NCBI RefSeq assembly: GCF_011742925.1
Contig: NZ_WAEL01000008.1
Coordinates: 124,001 to 188,000, forward strand
Direction of reading: 5' to 3'
Length of the DNA: 64,000 nucleotides
Source: Fibrivirga algicola
GTDB taxonomy: Bacteria; Bacteroidota; Bacteroidia; Cytophagales; Spirosomataceae
Part shown: positions 9,244-18,070 of the stretch, in pieces
Numbering within the stretch: position 1 is the stretch's first letter
Layout: each line of letters begins with the position of its first letter
Program-made: the position numbers and the translations under genes
The notes under the pieces: model-generated
Database searches by the model: none
Told to the model about the DNA's origin: nothing
Seen by the model: only the letters and a program-made list of their open reading frames with translations

Positions 9244-10467
9244 TCACAGTTTCAAATCTGGATTATTCGGGCCGAAGTGTTTCAGGATCACGATCGGATC
9301 GGTGGTGGATGGGTTCACGATCGTTACACCTTCCATAGCGGCCTGTTCGCTTACAAAGAACTCGTCGTTGGTGAGCTGACCGTAGCGGATCAGGGCGGGC
9401 GTTTCAATATCCCACACACCCAGCTTGCCATGGCCCTGCATTACGATCAGCCCGTAGGCAGCGCTGTCTTCGATGGTGACGGTAGCGCCCGGCATGACCG
9501 TCAACTCTTTGGCGCTGAAGGCATCCGACTTGTAACAAACCCAGTTTTCGACGTACCCGGCCGCTTTCATGACGTCAACGTCGCCCACAGGCAGCGGCGC
9601 CATAAATCGATTGGCCATCATCTGAGGATCAACGTTCAGATCCCAGTCAATGGCTTCCATCAACTGATCGTAATCGCCGATGCGGTCTTTGGGCGTGCCA
9701 TTCCAGAGCAACTCTTCGGGAATAATGGCTTCGTTGACCAGCGACTGGTACATGGCGAATACGTCTGACGCTTTCTGCGGCTCGTAGGTACACAGGCTCC
9801 CAGGCGCATGAAGCAATCCGGGGGGTACGTCCCAGCCAGTGCCGGGCTCGAGGCGATAAGCCATCGAGTAGTTGGTGATCTTGTTGTCGCCTTTGGTGAA
9901 ATTCATCAGGCACTCCTTGATCTGCTCTTTGGACGTACCCGGCGCAATACCGATGAACGTGTAGGGAAAATCGCCGCCGTGATTATTCAGTTGCGGGGGG
10001 AAATAGTACGCTTCGGGTTTACCCAGTTGGCCGATATGCGCCGCCTGCTCATCGTTATGGTGCAGGTGGTGCGGCAGGGGCCCCATGTTGTCGAAGAACT
10101 TGGAATACATAGGCCAGCTTTGGTACTGATTCCAGAGCCGGTCGCCAATCAGGCTGCCTTTCAGTTCATCGACGGCATCTTTCAGCAGAAACTGCTTCTC
10201 CCTGTCGCCATCCATAAAGACAATGGCGCTAAGCCCCTCATTTTCGCCGGTCAGCGGACCGTTCTTGGCGGGCGTGGTCGACGACAGCCAGCGTTCGTCG
10301 ATGCCGCCCCGCTCGCCACCTAGCACATAATAGTCATTCGGGTGGAGCTTGATGCGCCGACCGGGTACGCAAAACGACCGGGGCACCCAGGTGGGGGCCA
10401 GCCGTAAAATTCCTTTTCCCTGTTCCAGGGCTTTTTCAGCTACACTCATGGCGGCAGTTGTTTCCAT
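9244..10467 (-). CDS. Cupin protein resembling type I mannose-6-phosphate isomerase
   Basis: A 407-residue bicupin-like protein. The motifs PHHLHHND, then KPEAYYFPP and later VPPGLLHAPG reproduce the H-x-H...E...H zinc site of type I phosphomannose isomerases, although overall similarity to characterised enzymes seems low. The C-terminal part contains a second cupin barrel (VMPGATVTIED, VMQGHGKLGVW). It probably isomerises a sugar or sugar phosphate in the cytoplasm. It precedes the TIM-barrel gene by 116 bases and follows the DUF4432 gene by 57 bases on the same strand. The ATG at 10467 is used; an internal Met7 is also possible. Confidence 0.75.
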   Translation of the reverse strand: METTAAMSVAEKALEQGKGILRLAPTWVPRSFCVPGRRIKLHPNDYYVLGGERGGIDERWLSSTTPAKNGPLTGENEGLSAIVFMDGDREKQFLLKDAVDELKGSLIGDRLWNQYQSWPMYSKFFDNMGPLPHHLHHNDEQAAHIGQLGKPEAYYFPPQLNNHGGDFPYTFIGIAPGTSKEQIKECLMNFTKGDNKITNYSMAYRLEPGTGWDVPPGLLHAPGSLCTYEPQKASDVFAMYQSLVNEAIIPEELLWNGTPKDRIGDYDQLMEAIDWDLNVDPQMMANRFMAPLPVGDVDVMKAAGYVENWVCYKSDAFSAKELTVMPGATVTIEDSAAYGLIVMQGHGKLGVWDIETPALIRYGQLTNDEFFVSEQAAMEGVTIVNPSTTDPIVILKHFGPNNPDLKL

Positions 10468-10524
10468 AAAGGGTTTAGTTTTTTTGAAAAGAGGTCATTG
10501 GCTGATGGCCGGTGTAGCCCTTGA

Positions 10525-11583
10525 CTACCGACTAGTCACAAAGTCATCGATCTGCCCTGCATTACTCAGCACCGACAGTTCCAGATCGTATTGCCGTGTT
10601 TCGCCTGGTTGCATCAGAATCAGCGTGTTGTTTTCCCTGGCTTTGGCCTGACCAATGGGCGGGTGTGTGCCGGGCTCAATACCTGTTACGTATTCGCCTT
10701 TGCCCCAGTGTTGCCAGTTGGTGAGCCACGGAAGCTGCGCTTTCTGAAACCGCATGGCAACGGCCAAACCAAGTTGCGCGTTGTGCAAACCGGCCGTACA
10801 CCAGCCCGACGCATCCGGTTTGGCGTCGATAAACACGACCGCTTCGCCGGTGCCAAGGTGGGACTCCAGCGGTGCTGGACAGGTTTTGAAGTCATTGTCG
10901 GCCCGAAAAATAGCAGCGTTGATACCGCCTTCGCGGGGTTGCCAGTCGCCCTGCCAGATCAGCTTCGTCCCTTCGTCGACAAGTGGCCAGCCGAAGTTTA
11001 CATGATAGAGCAGCATATGGGGTGCCGGTGTGTTGCCCCGGTTCACTACCTCATCGTGGATCCGAATGGTAGGGTCACCGAGCGTGGCCGATATGGTGCG
11101 TTTCAGCTCCAGACTGGGGCCGAAGATTTTTGTTTCTCGCATCCGGCCAGTAATGCTCATGGTGAGTTGGCCGGTAACGGGATCGGGTTGAAGAATGGAT
11201 TCGATCTCGGCCGGTACGTTGCTGATGTGCCCATGAATACCCCGCTCGCCATAATCGTCGGCTTCAGGGCCACCCACATGCGACAGACCACAGGTGGTGA
11301 GCAGGCCCCCGTTGAAGGTACGTAACCAGTCGAGGCCACGGTCGGAGAATGGTTGTGGCGTGGTGATGCCCGAGTGGTTGAGCCAGGCCAGGCAATGCTG
11401 GTTGTAGAACGCGTCGGCAATGTCCATGCCGCGGTCGATGACCACTTTAAACCGTAGTCCGGTGCCGGTGTTGATCCAGGCGACCCGAACGCCCCGGCCA
11501 GCGCCGTTGTCGAGCACAGCCGTTTCGATGCCGCCGATCTGCGCCGGGTTATTGATCTTATCTGTCCAGGGGTAGGTTGTCAA
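10525..11583 (-). CDS. DUF4432 / aldose 1-epimerase-like protein (TTG start)
   Basis: A 352-residue beta-sandwich protein of the galactose mutarotase superfamily (DUF4432 type). Typical segments are VVIDRGMDIADAF near 47-60, LLTTCGLSHVGG, RGIHGHISNVPAE and PHMLLYHVNFGWP, which supply the putative catalytic His and Glu/Asp side chains. It presumably handles anomeric forms of a sugar from this pathway. The start must be TTG at 11583: an in-frame stop lies two codons upstream and no ATG precedes the conserved region. A hairpin repeat (11603-11660) lies 19 bases upstream of this start. Confidence 0.8.
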   Translation of the reverse strand: MTTYPWTDKINNPAQIGGIETAVLDNGAGRGVRVAWINTGTGLRFKVVIDRGMDIADAFYNQHCLAWLNHSGITTPQPFSDRGLDWLRTFNGGLLTTCGLSHVGGPEADDYGERGIHGHISNVPAEIESILQPDPVTGQLTMSITGRMRETKIFGPSLELKRTISATLGDPTIRIHDEVVNRGNTPAPHMLLYHVNFGWPLVDEGTKLIWQGDWQPREGGINAAIFRADNDFKTCPAPLESHLGTGEAVVFIDAKPDASGWCTAGLHNAQLGLAVAMRFQKAQLPWLTNWQHWGKGEYVTGIEPGTHPPIGQAKARENNTLILMQPGETRQYDLELSVLSNAGQIDDFVTSR

Positions 11584-11602
11584 GGCGGATTAGGAGCTTT
11601 TG

Positions 11603-11680
11603 GGTTTGCTGTTACGCTGCTGATCAACCAGATGATAAGGTAGCAGCGCGACATCAAACCTCAAACGACAAACATCAAAC
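11603..11680. repeat. Family A hairpin repeat, copy 2 (left arm eroded)
   Basis: Core arms 11603-11621 and 11642-11660 pair over 19 bases with 3 mismatches around a 20-base loop, with the family core ACGCTGCT/AGCAGCGC. The right side continues to about 11680 with the same CAAACC and ACAAAC words as copy 1, but the matching left part is missing. It lies in the gap between two minus-strand genes (11584-11686). Confidence 0.75.
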
Positions 11681-11686
11681 CAGTTT

Positions 11687-12451
11687 CTATAACGTCTTAA
11701 GCATCAGATTCCTATACTGCACTTTCATGGGCGGGCCAACGTGCACCTGAACGCCCAACAATCCTTTCGATGCGCCGTTGACGGTGTCCAGATCGGTCAC
11801 GTCGCTCATAAGCACACCGTTGATATAGTGTTGCAGCCGGTTACCCTTTACAATAAGGTGGAAGGTGTTCCAGTTTTCGCTTTTTATGAAAGTCTTCAGC
11901 GAATCAGAGCTACCCAGCGAACCTGTTACCGTGAGGCCGTTCCAGGCGTTGTTCTTCACACTGGCGCGGACTCCTTCGGGCGTGGCCGGGCCCGAGTAGA
12001 CGGGAATCGTAGTTTTCTGACCCCGATAAGCCAGTGTGGTCCGCTTGCGTTCTTCGTAGTTCTGGCCCGTATAGCGCATTCTGCCGTCGATATCGGCCTG
12101 GTAGCCGCGCAGGGCAAACGGCACATCGGTCAGCCGATCGCTGCGGTAGTTGATACCCGAATTTCCTTCGGCGGTGATGTTGAATTCGCCTTTAAACTCA
12201 AAATCAGCAGGCTCACCGCCTTTCCAGATAATAAACGAGTTTGTTTTCAGTAGCGTAGCTGGCGTGATTTCACCTACCAGCGCACCGTTTTCCACGCGCC
12301 AGTACGTAGGGTCACCTTCCCAGCCGTTCAGCGTCTTCCCGTCGAATATAGGCACGAAGCCGTCTTTTTTCGCCTTGCTGGTCTGGGCTTCACAAGTCGT
12401 TGTCAGGCCGGCAGCCATGACAGCAACCAGCAGTATTACCTTTTTAAGCAT
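11687..12451 (-). CDS. DUF1080 protein, 3-keto-disaccharide hydrolase type
   Basis: A 254-residue secreted protein with a signal peptide (residues 1-22, ending TTCEAQ). The DUF1080 domain is recognisable from FVPIFDGKTLNGWEG, then FIIWKGGEPADFEFKGEF, GNSGINYRSDR, ALRGYQADID and WNTFHLIVKGNRLQHYING. Family members characterised in Bacteroides and Agrobacterium cleave 3-keto-glycosides, and others bind glycans. In this operon it is the best candidate for the glycosidic bond-breaking step after periplasmic oxidation (inference). It starts at an ATG at 12451; the gap to the dehydrogenase gene upstream is 106 bases. Confidence 0.88.
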   Translation of the reverse strand: MLKKVILLVAVMAAGLTTTCEAQTSKAKKDGFVPIFDGKTLNGWEGDPTYWRVENGALVGEITPATLLKTNSFIIWKGGEPADFEFKGEFNITAEGNSGINYRSDRLTDVPFALRGYQADIDGRMRYTGQNYEERKRTTLAYRGQKTTIPVYSGPATPEGVRASVKNNAWNGLTVTGSLGSSDSLKTFIKSENWNTFHLIVKGNRLQHYINGVLMSDVTDLDTVNGASKGLLGVQVHVGPPMKVQYRNLMLKTL

Positions 12452-12557
12452 GCAGTCTTGAGTTGATATCAGCTATGTATGCAATTTTTCTGCGTGGCCA
12501 GGTTTCGCGAGATAGATGGCCTGGCGAAGCGATACGCCCCGGTAACGTACCTGCACC

Positions 12558-15272
12558 TTACTTTCCTTTACCGCTATCGGTCGGTTTGTAGACTTCGTTG
12601 GCCTGATTACCGCCCGATTTCAGGTAGGCGACTAGGTCTTTAAGTTCCTCGGCATTCAGGCTGTTGATCAAACCGGGCAGCATGATCGATGAAGGGGAAT
12701 ATTTCCTCGACACCACGTCTTTCTTTGCCACTTTCCGCAGTTGGTCCGAAGCAAAGGGGTTTTGGGAAATGAAGTAGTTCGCCTTGTCTTCGTTGATGAG
12801 CCTACCGAGCACCGATTGTCCGTTCTTCAGCGTGAAAATGCTCGACGCATACTGGTCGGAGATTGTTTTATCGGGCGAAATAATGGCCTCCAGCATGTCT
12901 TTGTTCGAGAAGCGGGTCCCTAACTGCGTCAGATCGGGGCCAATATCGCCACCTTGTCCGCCCATCGAATGGCACCGACTGCAGAGAACAGCCGAATACA
13001 GCTTTTTACCCGTTTCGAAATTGCGGGCTATCAGGCCGCTATCTACCACTGCCACTGCGTTTTCCAGCTTCCAGTTGCGGTATGGGCCTTTGGGTGAGTA
13101 ATCGGTGGCAATATCATTGCCCGATTTTGTCAACAGATCAGCGCCCGACAATTTGTTATACTGCTCGAACTGCTCTTTAGGTACGTTAGCCAGGGCCAGT
13201 TTCCGCGCTTTATCGACGTACCCAACGTAGCTATTACCGCCTTGATACCCAAACGCTTTGGCGAACCAGGCAAAATATTGATTACGCAGTTGGGGCGTCC
13301 AGCCGGTTTTTGCGCTGCTCAGCATGGTGGCGTAGTAGGTTTGTTGAGCCGGTGGTACTTTGGCCAGCATCTTGGCAATATCTAATCCGTACTGCGGGTT
13401 GCGCAGGATCAGGTCGCTCGATGCCGTCACGGTTTCGCCGCCCACGGGGCCGTTGTCTTCATTGTTGAGCGCCAGCATCTTCAGCGTTTTATCGACCGCG
13501 CCCGGCGCTTCCAGCGAGATCAGCAGTTTGCTGTAGGCCCGGTTCAGCATGGCCGAACCAGCCGGGTAGCGGGGGCTCAGTACGGCAATGGCCTTAGCGC
13601 GGTCGGCGCCTTCAGGCAAGCCCATACGAGTAAATACTAGTTCAATCGCCCGTAACACATCGGCCTGCTGTTGCTCTGTTAAGGCGTTCAGTTTCACATT
13701 CAGCAACGACGCCAGCATCCGACTTTTCAGTGTGGCCTCACCGTGATGAGCCAGTGCAATCAGGGCATAGGTGAGCCGTTGCGGATCTGTTTCGGTCAGG
13801 GCTTTTTCCTGCCATTCGGCAACCGGCTGATGCTCAACGGCAACACGGGCGGCGTAGCGTACGAAACGGTCGGGGTGGTTCAGATAAGGCCATGCCGCAC
13901 TAATTGCGCCCGCCTTCGGCGCGCCGTGATACTGTTCCAGCCTGGTTCGAAGTTGATGTTCTGCCGTCAGCACAGGCGCTTTCGTATCCGGCGTGGTAGC
14001 CTCTGCACCTGCGTATGTAACCCGATACAGATCAGATTCCAGACGACGGCCACCTGTCAGGAAATACATCGCCCCGTCGGGGCCAACCACGCCGTCGGTA
14101 AGGGGTAGCGGCGAACCGGAAATAAATTCCTGAGCTGTGGCTTTATACGAAGCCCCCTGCGGTTGCAGATGCACCGCATACATGATACCGAAGCTCCAGT
14201 CGAAGGCGTATATTGCTTTCTGAAATTTTTGTGGAAAACGAGCCCCATGACCGGCAAAAACGCCGGTTGGCGATCCCTGACCCATATTCAACGTAGCAGG
14301 CAGGCAGTCGGCAAACGAGGGCGACCAGTTGGTGGCCGATGTGCGCCAGCCAAAATCGGCCCCGCTAGTGATGTGGCAGATTCGGGTAGGTTTGTACCAG
14401 GGCAGGCCAAAATCCCACTCCATATCGGAATCGTAGCCGAAAATATCCCCGGCATCATTAAACGCGAAGTCAAACGTATTGCGGAACCCACCCCCGACAA
14501 GTTCCCAGTTTTTGCCTTCGGGATCGATCTTGGCGATCCAGCCGCCGGGTGCCATCCGATCAATGGCATGCCCACGCGGGTCTTTAATAGCCGGAAACAG
14601 GTTATCTTCTTTCCAGACAGGTGGCAACCGATAAGCGTCCATTTTAGGTAAGTCGGTGAAATTCCCGCACATCACGTAGATCGATTGCTTGTCGGGCGAG
14701 AGCACTACCGAGTGTGGCCCGTGCTCGCCTTCGCCGTTCAGTTCTTTCAACAGGGTGATCTTATCGAGTTGATCGTCTCCGTCCGTGTCCTGTAGCCGAT
14801 ACAGCCCGCTCCCCTTCGTAAAGGTGGAATCGATCCGGTGATTCACCATCACATACAGGCTGTTAAACGCCCAGAGCAAGCCCTGTGCGTAGCCCATGCC
14901 CACCCGTGGTTTAGTTGGGTTTGCCGCTGAGGGCGGACTCATGCTGATCTTCAGCTTTTCAACGCGGGGACTCTGTACGCCTGAGCCAACCACCGGGAGT
15001 TCAAGCCGATAAAGCGACCCGTATTGGTCAGATGTAATCATCCGGCCCTTATCGTCGAAGGTCATAGCCACCCACGAGCCCTGATTGTTGTTGGATGGGC
15101 TGTAGAGGTGCTCTGCTTTGAAGCCGGGCAGTACCTTGAGCTTGGCGACTTTGGTGCTGTCGGCAATTCGTTCGCCAGACAGGACTTGCCGTCCACTGAT
15201 CCAGGACGTACCTACTAAAACGATTACACTTAGCGCAATCCCAAGCTTAGCCGCGGTGACGGAAGTTAACAT
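12558..15272 (-). CDS. PQQ-like beta-propeller dehydrogenase with C-terminal heme c
   Basis: A 904-residue exported protein: an N-terminal membrane anchor/signal (residues ~7-25), a six-bladed PQQ/sorbosone dehydrogenase-like propeller (~45-430, with FDDKGRMITSDQYGSLYRL, PHSVVLSPD and GGGFRNTFDFAFN), a helical HEAT-like middle, and a C-terminal cytochrome c domain with CSRCH at 764-768 and later SSIMLPG as a possible Met ligand. It resembles the Putative heme-binding domain proteins abundant in Planctomycetes and Cytophagales. It is the first gene of the operon and probably passes electrons from a sugar to the respiratory chain. Confidence 0.85.
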   Translation of the reverse strand: MLTSVTAAKLGIALSVIVLVGTSWISGRQVLSGERIADSTKVAKLKVLPGFKAEHLYSPSNNNQGSWVAMTFDDKGRMITSDQYGSLYRLELPVVGSGVQSPRVEKLKISMSPPSAANPTKPRVGMGYAQGLLWAFNSLYVMVNHRIDSTFTKGSGLYRLQDTDGDDQLDKITLLKELNGEGEHGPHSVVLSPDKQSIYVMCGNFTDLPKMDAYRLPPVWKEDNLFPAIKDPRGHAIDRMAPGGWIAKIDPEGKNWELVGGGFRNTFDFAFNDAGDIFGYDSDMEWDFGLPWYKPTRICHITSGADFGWRTSATNWSPSFADCLPATLNMGQGSPTGVFAGHGARFPQKFQKAIYAFDWSFGIMYAVHLQPQGASYKATAQEFISGSPLPLTDGVVGPDGAMYFLTGGRRLESDLYRVTYAGAEATTPDTKAPVLTAEHQLRTRLEQYHGAPKAGAISAAWPYLNHPDRFVRYAARVAVEHQPVAEWQEKALTETDPQRLTYALIALAHHGEATLKSRMLASLLNVKLNALTEQQQADVLRAIELVFTRMGLPEGADRAKAIAVLSPRYPAGSAMLNRAYSKLLISLEAPGAVDKTLKMLALNNEDNGPVGGETVTASSDLILRNPQYGLDIAKMLAKVPPAQQTYYATMLSSAKTGWTPQLRNQYFAWFAKAFGYQGGNSYVGYVDKARKLALANVPKEQFEQYNKLSGADLLTKSGNDIATDYSPKGPYRNWKLENAVAVVDSGLIARNFETGKKLYSAVLCSRCHSMGGQGGDIGPDLTQLGTRFSNKDMLEAIISPDKTISDQYASSIFTLKNGQSVLGRLINEDKANYFISQNPFASDQLRKVAKKDVVSRKYSPSSIMLPGLINSLNAEELKDLVAYLKSGGNQANEVYKPTDSGKGK

Positions 15273-15896
15273 ACTGATTATAAGGGTATAAATGATTGAC
15301 TTATTTCCTTAATGGTGTACTTCTACGGCAGACAATACACCCTCATCTGACTTATATGAAAACTATAGTTAGAATTATTCTACTGATGGTAAATCTGCGA
15401 ACCCAGCCGCCTGTGTGTTAAATTACGTGCCGGATATGTATCTCGCAGACCCGACGATAGCTGCCATCTCCTTTATTAACGGCTTCATATAGTTCAACTC
15501 TTCTATCTGGTACGTAGCCTGCCGCACCGAACAGATCTGTTCTGGTAATTCGCCCACTCAGTCAGGCTAATTTAAAACCAGTTTCAACTACCTTTTAACC
15601 AATCGCTTAACCAAATACACCATTCGTACACCTAACACACACTGTCAGCCGCATGCAGGCTGTGTACGCTCTCTTCCAGCCTCGATCAGACGCCTGGTCT
15701 AACCAGGCTGCCGCGCCTGATGAGTGACTAATTCCGCTGCTTAGACAAGATTAGACACGCCGGAAATTGATTGAATGGAATCGCGCTCGAATCGCTTCTC
15801 AGGTAACCAGTGTAAGCATTCTGTAACGCCAGAAAGGCGCTGCAAGCCACCGGGAAGGGTGTCTCGCAGCGCCTTTCTGGCGTCTGCTTCGGTGAA
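15273..15896. promoter_or_regulatory. Gene-free upstream region of the sugar operon, with palindromes
   Basis: This 624-base stretch holds no convincing ORF. It is the only upstream region for the minus-strand operon starting at 15272, so the promoter should be here, though no clean TAnnTTTG was found next to the start. Two perfect palindromes are visible: GAACAGATCTGTTC at 15529-15542, and GCCTGGT-cta-ACCAGGC at 15692-15708. The second is nested in a longer imperfect stem (ATCAGACGC near 15685 with GCGCCTGAT near 15713-15721). These are candidate operators or leader structures (inference). Confidence 0.55.
15827..15882 (-). terminator. 17-bp perfect hairpin after the thioesterase gene
   Basis: Arms 15827-15843 and 15866-15882 are perfect complements with a 22-base loop. 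It lies 14 bases beyond the stop codon of the thioesterase gene at 15897, so it may end the glyS-thioesterase transcript. No strong U-run follows on the minus strand, so it is a weak intrinsic terminator at best, or an mRNA-stabilising structure. Confidence 0.55.
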
Positions 15897-16418
15897 TTAC
15901 ACGTTGTGCATCAACTGATTCTTGATATCCTTAATCCGGTCATTGAAGTTGATCGCGTGTACGTCGAGATCAGGAACCTTGGTGGCATCCAGCAGGTCCA
16001 TTACCGCCGGGTGGTGCGGAATCCGTTTGCCCGTTTCAATGCTGATATATTTAGACGTAACCCACAGCACATTTTTCAACTGCCCTTTTCGGTCGTCGGT
16101 CATGTAGTATTCCGTGATCGTGGTATCAATATCGAAGTAGACAATGCGCGACATGATCCGAATCCACTCACTCACGAGCGCCGGCCGGATGTAGGCGATC
16201 TGATGCTGGTACACCACCCAGCTCGACTTGTATTCGTGAAATAACTGCGCCGGTGCAAAGCCATACAACTTCGCCACCTGGTCTTCACGGGCGTTGAAGT
16301 AGTAATCGAAATACTTGGCGTTGTTGAGGTGCTGGAGCGGATCACAGTCTTGAAACCGGATGATCGTCCGGGTTTCGGTCTCGACCGGGTACGTCCGGTT
16401 TGGGTCACGTATGAACAT
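15897..16418 (-). CDS. Acyl-CoA thioesterase, hotdog (4HBT-like) fold
   Basis: A 173-residue single hotdog-domain protein. The segment RFQDCDPLQHLNNAKYFDY matches the 4-hydroxybenzoyl-CoA thioesterase pattern, in which an acidic residue sits near the start of the long helix (D in DCD or nearby) and an Asn-Asn-x-x-Tyr stretch follows. It would hydrolyse acyl-CoA thioesters in the cytoplasm; the acyl group is unknown. The start is the ATG at 16418, only 11 bases after the glyS stop, so the two genes are almost certainly co-transcribed although functionally unrelated. Confidence 0.85.
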   Translation of the reverse strand: MFIRDPNRTYPVETETRTIIRFQDCDPLQHLNNAKYFDYYFNAREDQVAKLYGFAPAQLFHEYKSSWVVYQHQIAYIRPALVSEWIRIMSRIVYFDIDTTITEYYMTDDRKGQLKNVLWVTSKYISIETGKRIPHHPAVMDLLDATKVPDLDVHAINFNDRIKDIKNQLMHNV

Positions 16419-16429
16419 AAAACTGAGTT

Positions 16430-17947
16430 CTACATTTTCTCTAGAATTCGCTCGATGGATACCTCGTATCCAATTTTGGCTTTCAACTCGCTAATGGGCA
16501 CACGTACCTGCTCGGTCGTGTCGCGGTAACGGATTGTCACGGTGTCGTCTTCCAGTGTCTGATAATCAACGGCGATACAGAACGGCGTACCAATCAGATC
16601 CTGCCGGGTGTAGCGCTTACCGATGGCGTCGCGCTCCTCCATAATGACGCGGAACTCTGATTTCAACGACTTCACGATCTGCTCCGCTTTTTCGGGCAAG
16701 CCGTCTTTCCGCACCAACGGGAACACCGCCGCTTTGATCGGCGCCAGCGCCGGGTGTAGTTTCAGGTACGTCCGCTCTTTCTGCTGGTCGCCTTCCCCTA
16801 CCGTCTCTTTCGTGAACGCGTTACAAAATGTCGCCAGGAACAGCCGGTCGGCCCCAACCGACGTTTCCACCACATAGGGAATGTAGTTACCGTAGGGCTT
16901 GCCCGTAGCCGGGTCAACGTCGTTATCGAAATACTGCTGCTTCTTACGGCTCAGTTCCTGATGCGCTTTCAGGTCGAAGTCGGTACGCGAGTGAATCCCC
17001 TCCATTTCGCGGAAACCGAACGGAAATTTGTACTCGATATCAACGGCCGCGTTGGCGTAGTGGGCCAGCTTTTCGTGGTCGTGGAATTTCAGGCTGGTGG
17101 CAGGGATACCAATGGCCTGGTGGAACTTCATCCGGGTTTCTTTCCAACTGTTGTACCATTCCATTTCGGTACCGGGACGCACGAAGTACTGCATCTCCAT
17201 CTGTTCGAATTCCCGCATCCGGAAAATGAACTGACGGGCTACGATCTCGTTTCTGAACGCTTTACCGATCTGGGCAATACCAAACGGCACACGCATACGA
17301 CCCGTTTTCTGCACATTCAGGAAGTTCACAAAAATTCCCTGCGCCGTTTCGGGGCGAAGGTAGATCGTGCTGGTATCTTCGGCCAGTGAACCCACCTGGG
17401 TCGAGAACATCAAATTGAACTGACGTACCTCGGTCCAGTTCTGGTTGCCCGAAATTGGATCTTTAATGCCTTCAGCAATGATCAGGTTGCGTACGCCTTC
17501 AAGGTCTTCGGCACCCAACAGACGGCCCATTTCTTCGAGCAGGGCTTTGCTACGGGCCTCGTCACCAGCGTTGGCGTATTCTTCCGCTTTGGCTTCCAGC
17601 AGCTGATCGGCGCGGTACCGCTTCTTCGAGTCGCGGTTGTCGATCATCGGATCGTTGAAGGAATCAACGTGACCGGAGGCTTTCCAGGTCAGCGGGTGCA
17701 TGAAGATGGCGGCGTCGATACCAACTACCTCATCGTGCAGTTGGGTCATGGCTTTCCACCAGACCGTTTTGAGGTTGTTTTTCAGTTCAACACCGTTCTG
17801 ACCGTAGTCATACACAGCCTGTAGGCCATCATATATTTCCGACGAAGGAAATACGAAGCCATATTCTTTCGCATGCGCGATAATATCCTGTAGCGTAGTT
17901 GCCGGAGCAGCGGGGGCCGATCCTTCGGCCGACGTATTGGTTGTCAT
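16430..17947 (-). CDS. glyS: Glycyl-tRNA synthetase, dimeric class II
   Basis: A 505-residue protein of the eukaryote/Bacteroidota-like homodimeric type. Class II signatures are visible: the motif 2 region FRNEIVARQFIFRMREFEQ with QMEMQYFVRPG after it, LRPETAQGIFVNF, GIHSRTDFDL, VVETSVGADR, and the C-terminal anticodon-binding domain (GTPFCIAVDYQTLEDDTVTIRYRD). It attaches glycine to tRNA-Gly. The ATG at 17947 is preferred over one 12 codons upstream because a -7 promoter element (17956-17963) would fall inside the longer form. The resulting leader would be very short. Confidence 0.95.
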   Translation of the reverse strand: MTTNTSAEGSAPAAPATTLQDIIAHAKEYGFVFPSSEIYDGLQAVYDYGQNGVELKNNLKTVWWKAMTQLHDEVVGIDAAIFMHPLTWKASGHVDSFNDPMIDNRDSKKRYRADQLLEAKAEEYANAGDEARSKALLEEMGRLLGAEDLEGVRNLIIAEGIKDPISGNQNWTEVRQFNLMFSTQVGSLAEDTSTIYLRPETAQGIFVNFLNVQKTGRMRVPFGIAQIGKAFRNEIVARQFIFRMREFEQMEMQYFVRPGTEMEWYNSWKETRMKFHQAIGIPATSLKFHDHEKLAHYANAAVDIEYKFPFGFREMEGIHSRTDFDLKAHQELSRKKQQYFDNDVDPATGKPYGNYIPYVVETSVGADRLFLATFCNAFTKETVGEGDQQKERTYLKLHPALAPIKAAVFPLVRKDGLPEKAEQIVKSLKSEFRVIMEERDAIGKRYTRQDLIGTPFCIAVDYQTLEDDTVTIRYRDTTEQVRVPISELKAKIGYEVSIERILEKM

Positions 17948-17955
17948 AATGGCCG

Positions 17956-17963
17956 CAAAGATA
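17956..17963 (-). promoter_or_regulatory. -7 promoter element of glyS
   Basis: TATCTTTG on the minus strand matches the Bacteroidota -7 consensus TAnnTTTG. It lies only 8 bases from the glyS ATG, predicting a near-leaderless transcript. No clear -33 TTTG is visible. Confidence 0.5.
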
Positions 17964-18070
17964 GCTTTTGCGCGTAATACCACCGACTATCCAGCCGTAT
18001 ACCTTCCTCAGTGATTATTACACGCCTTTTCTACTTACTTTACCGCTAGTATCCCAACCGTACCACCTTC

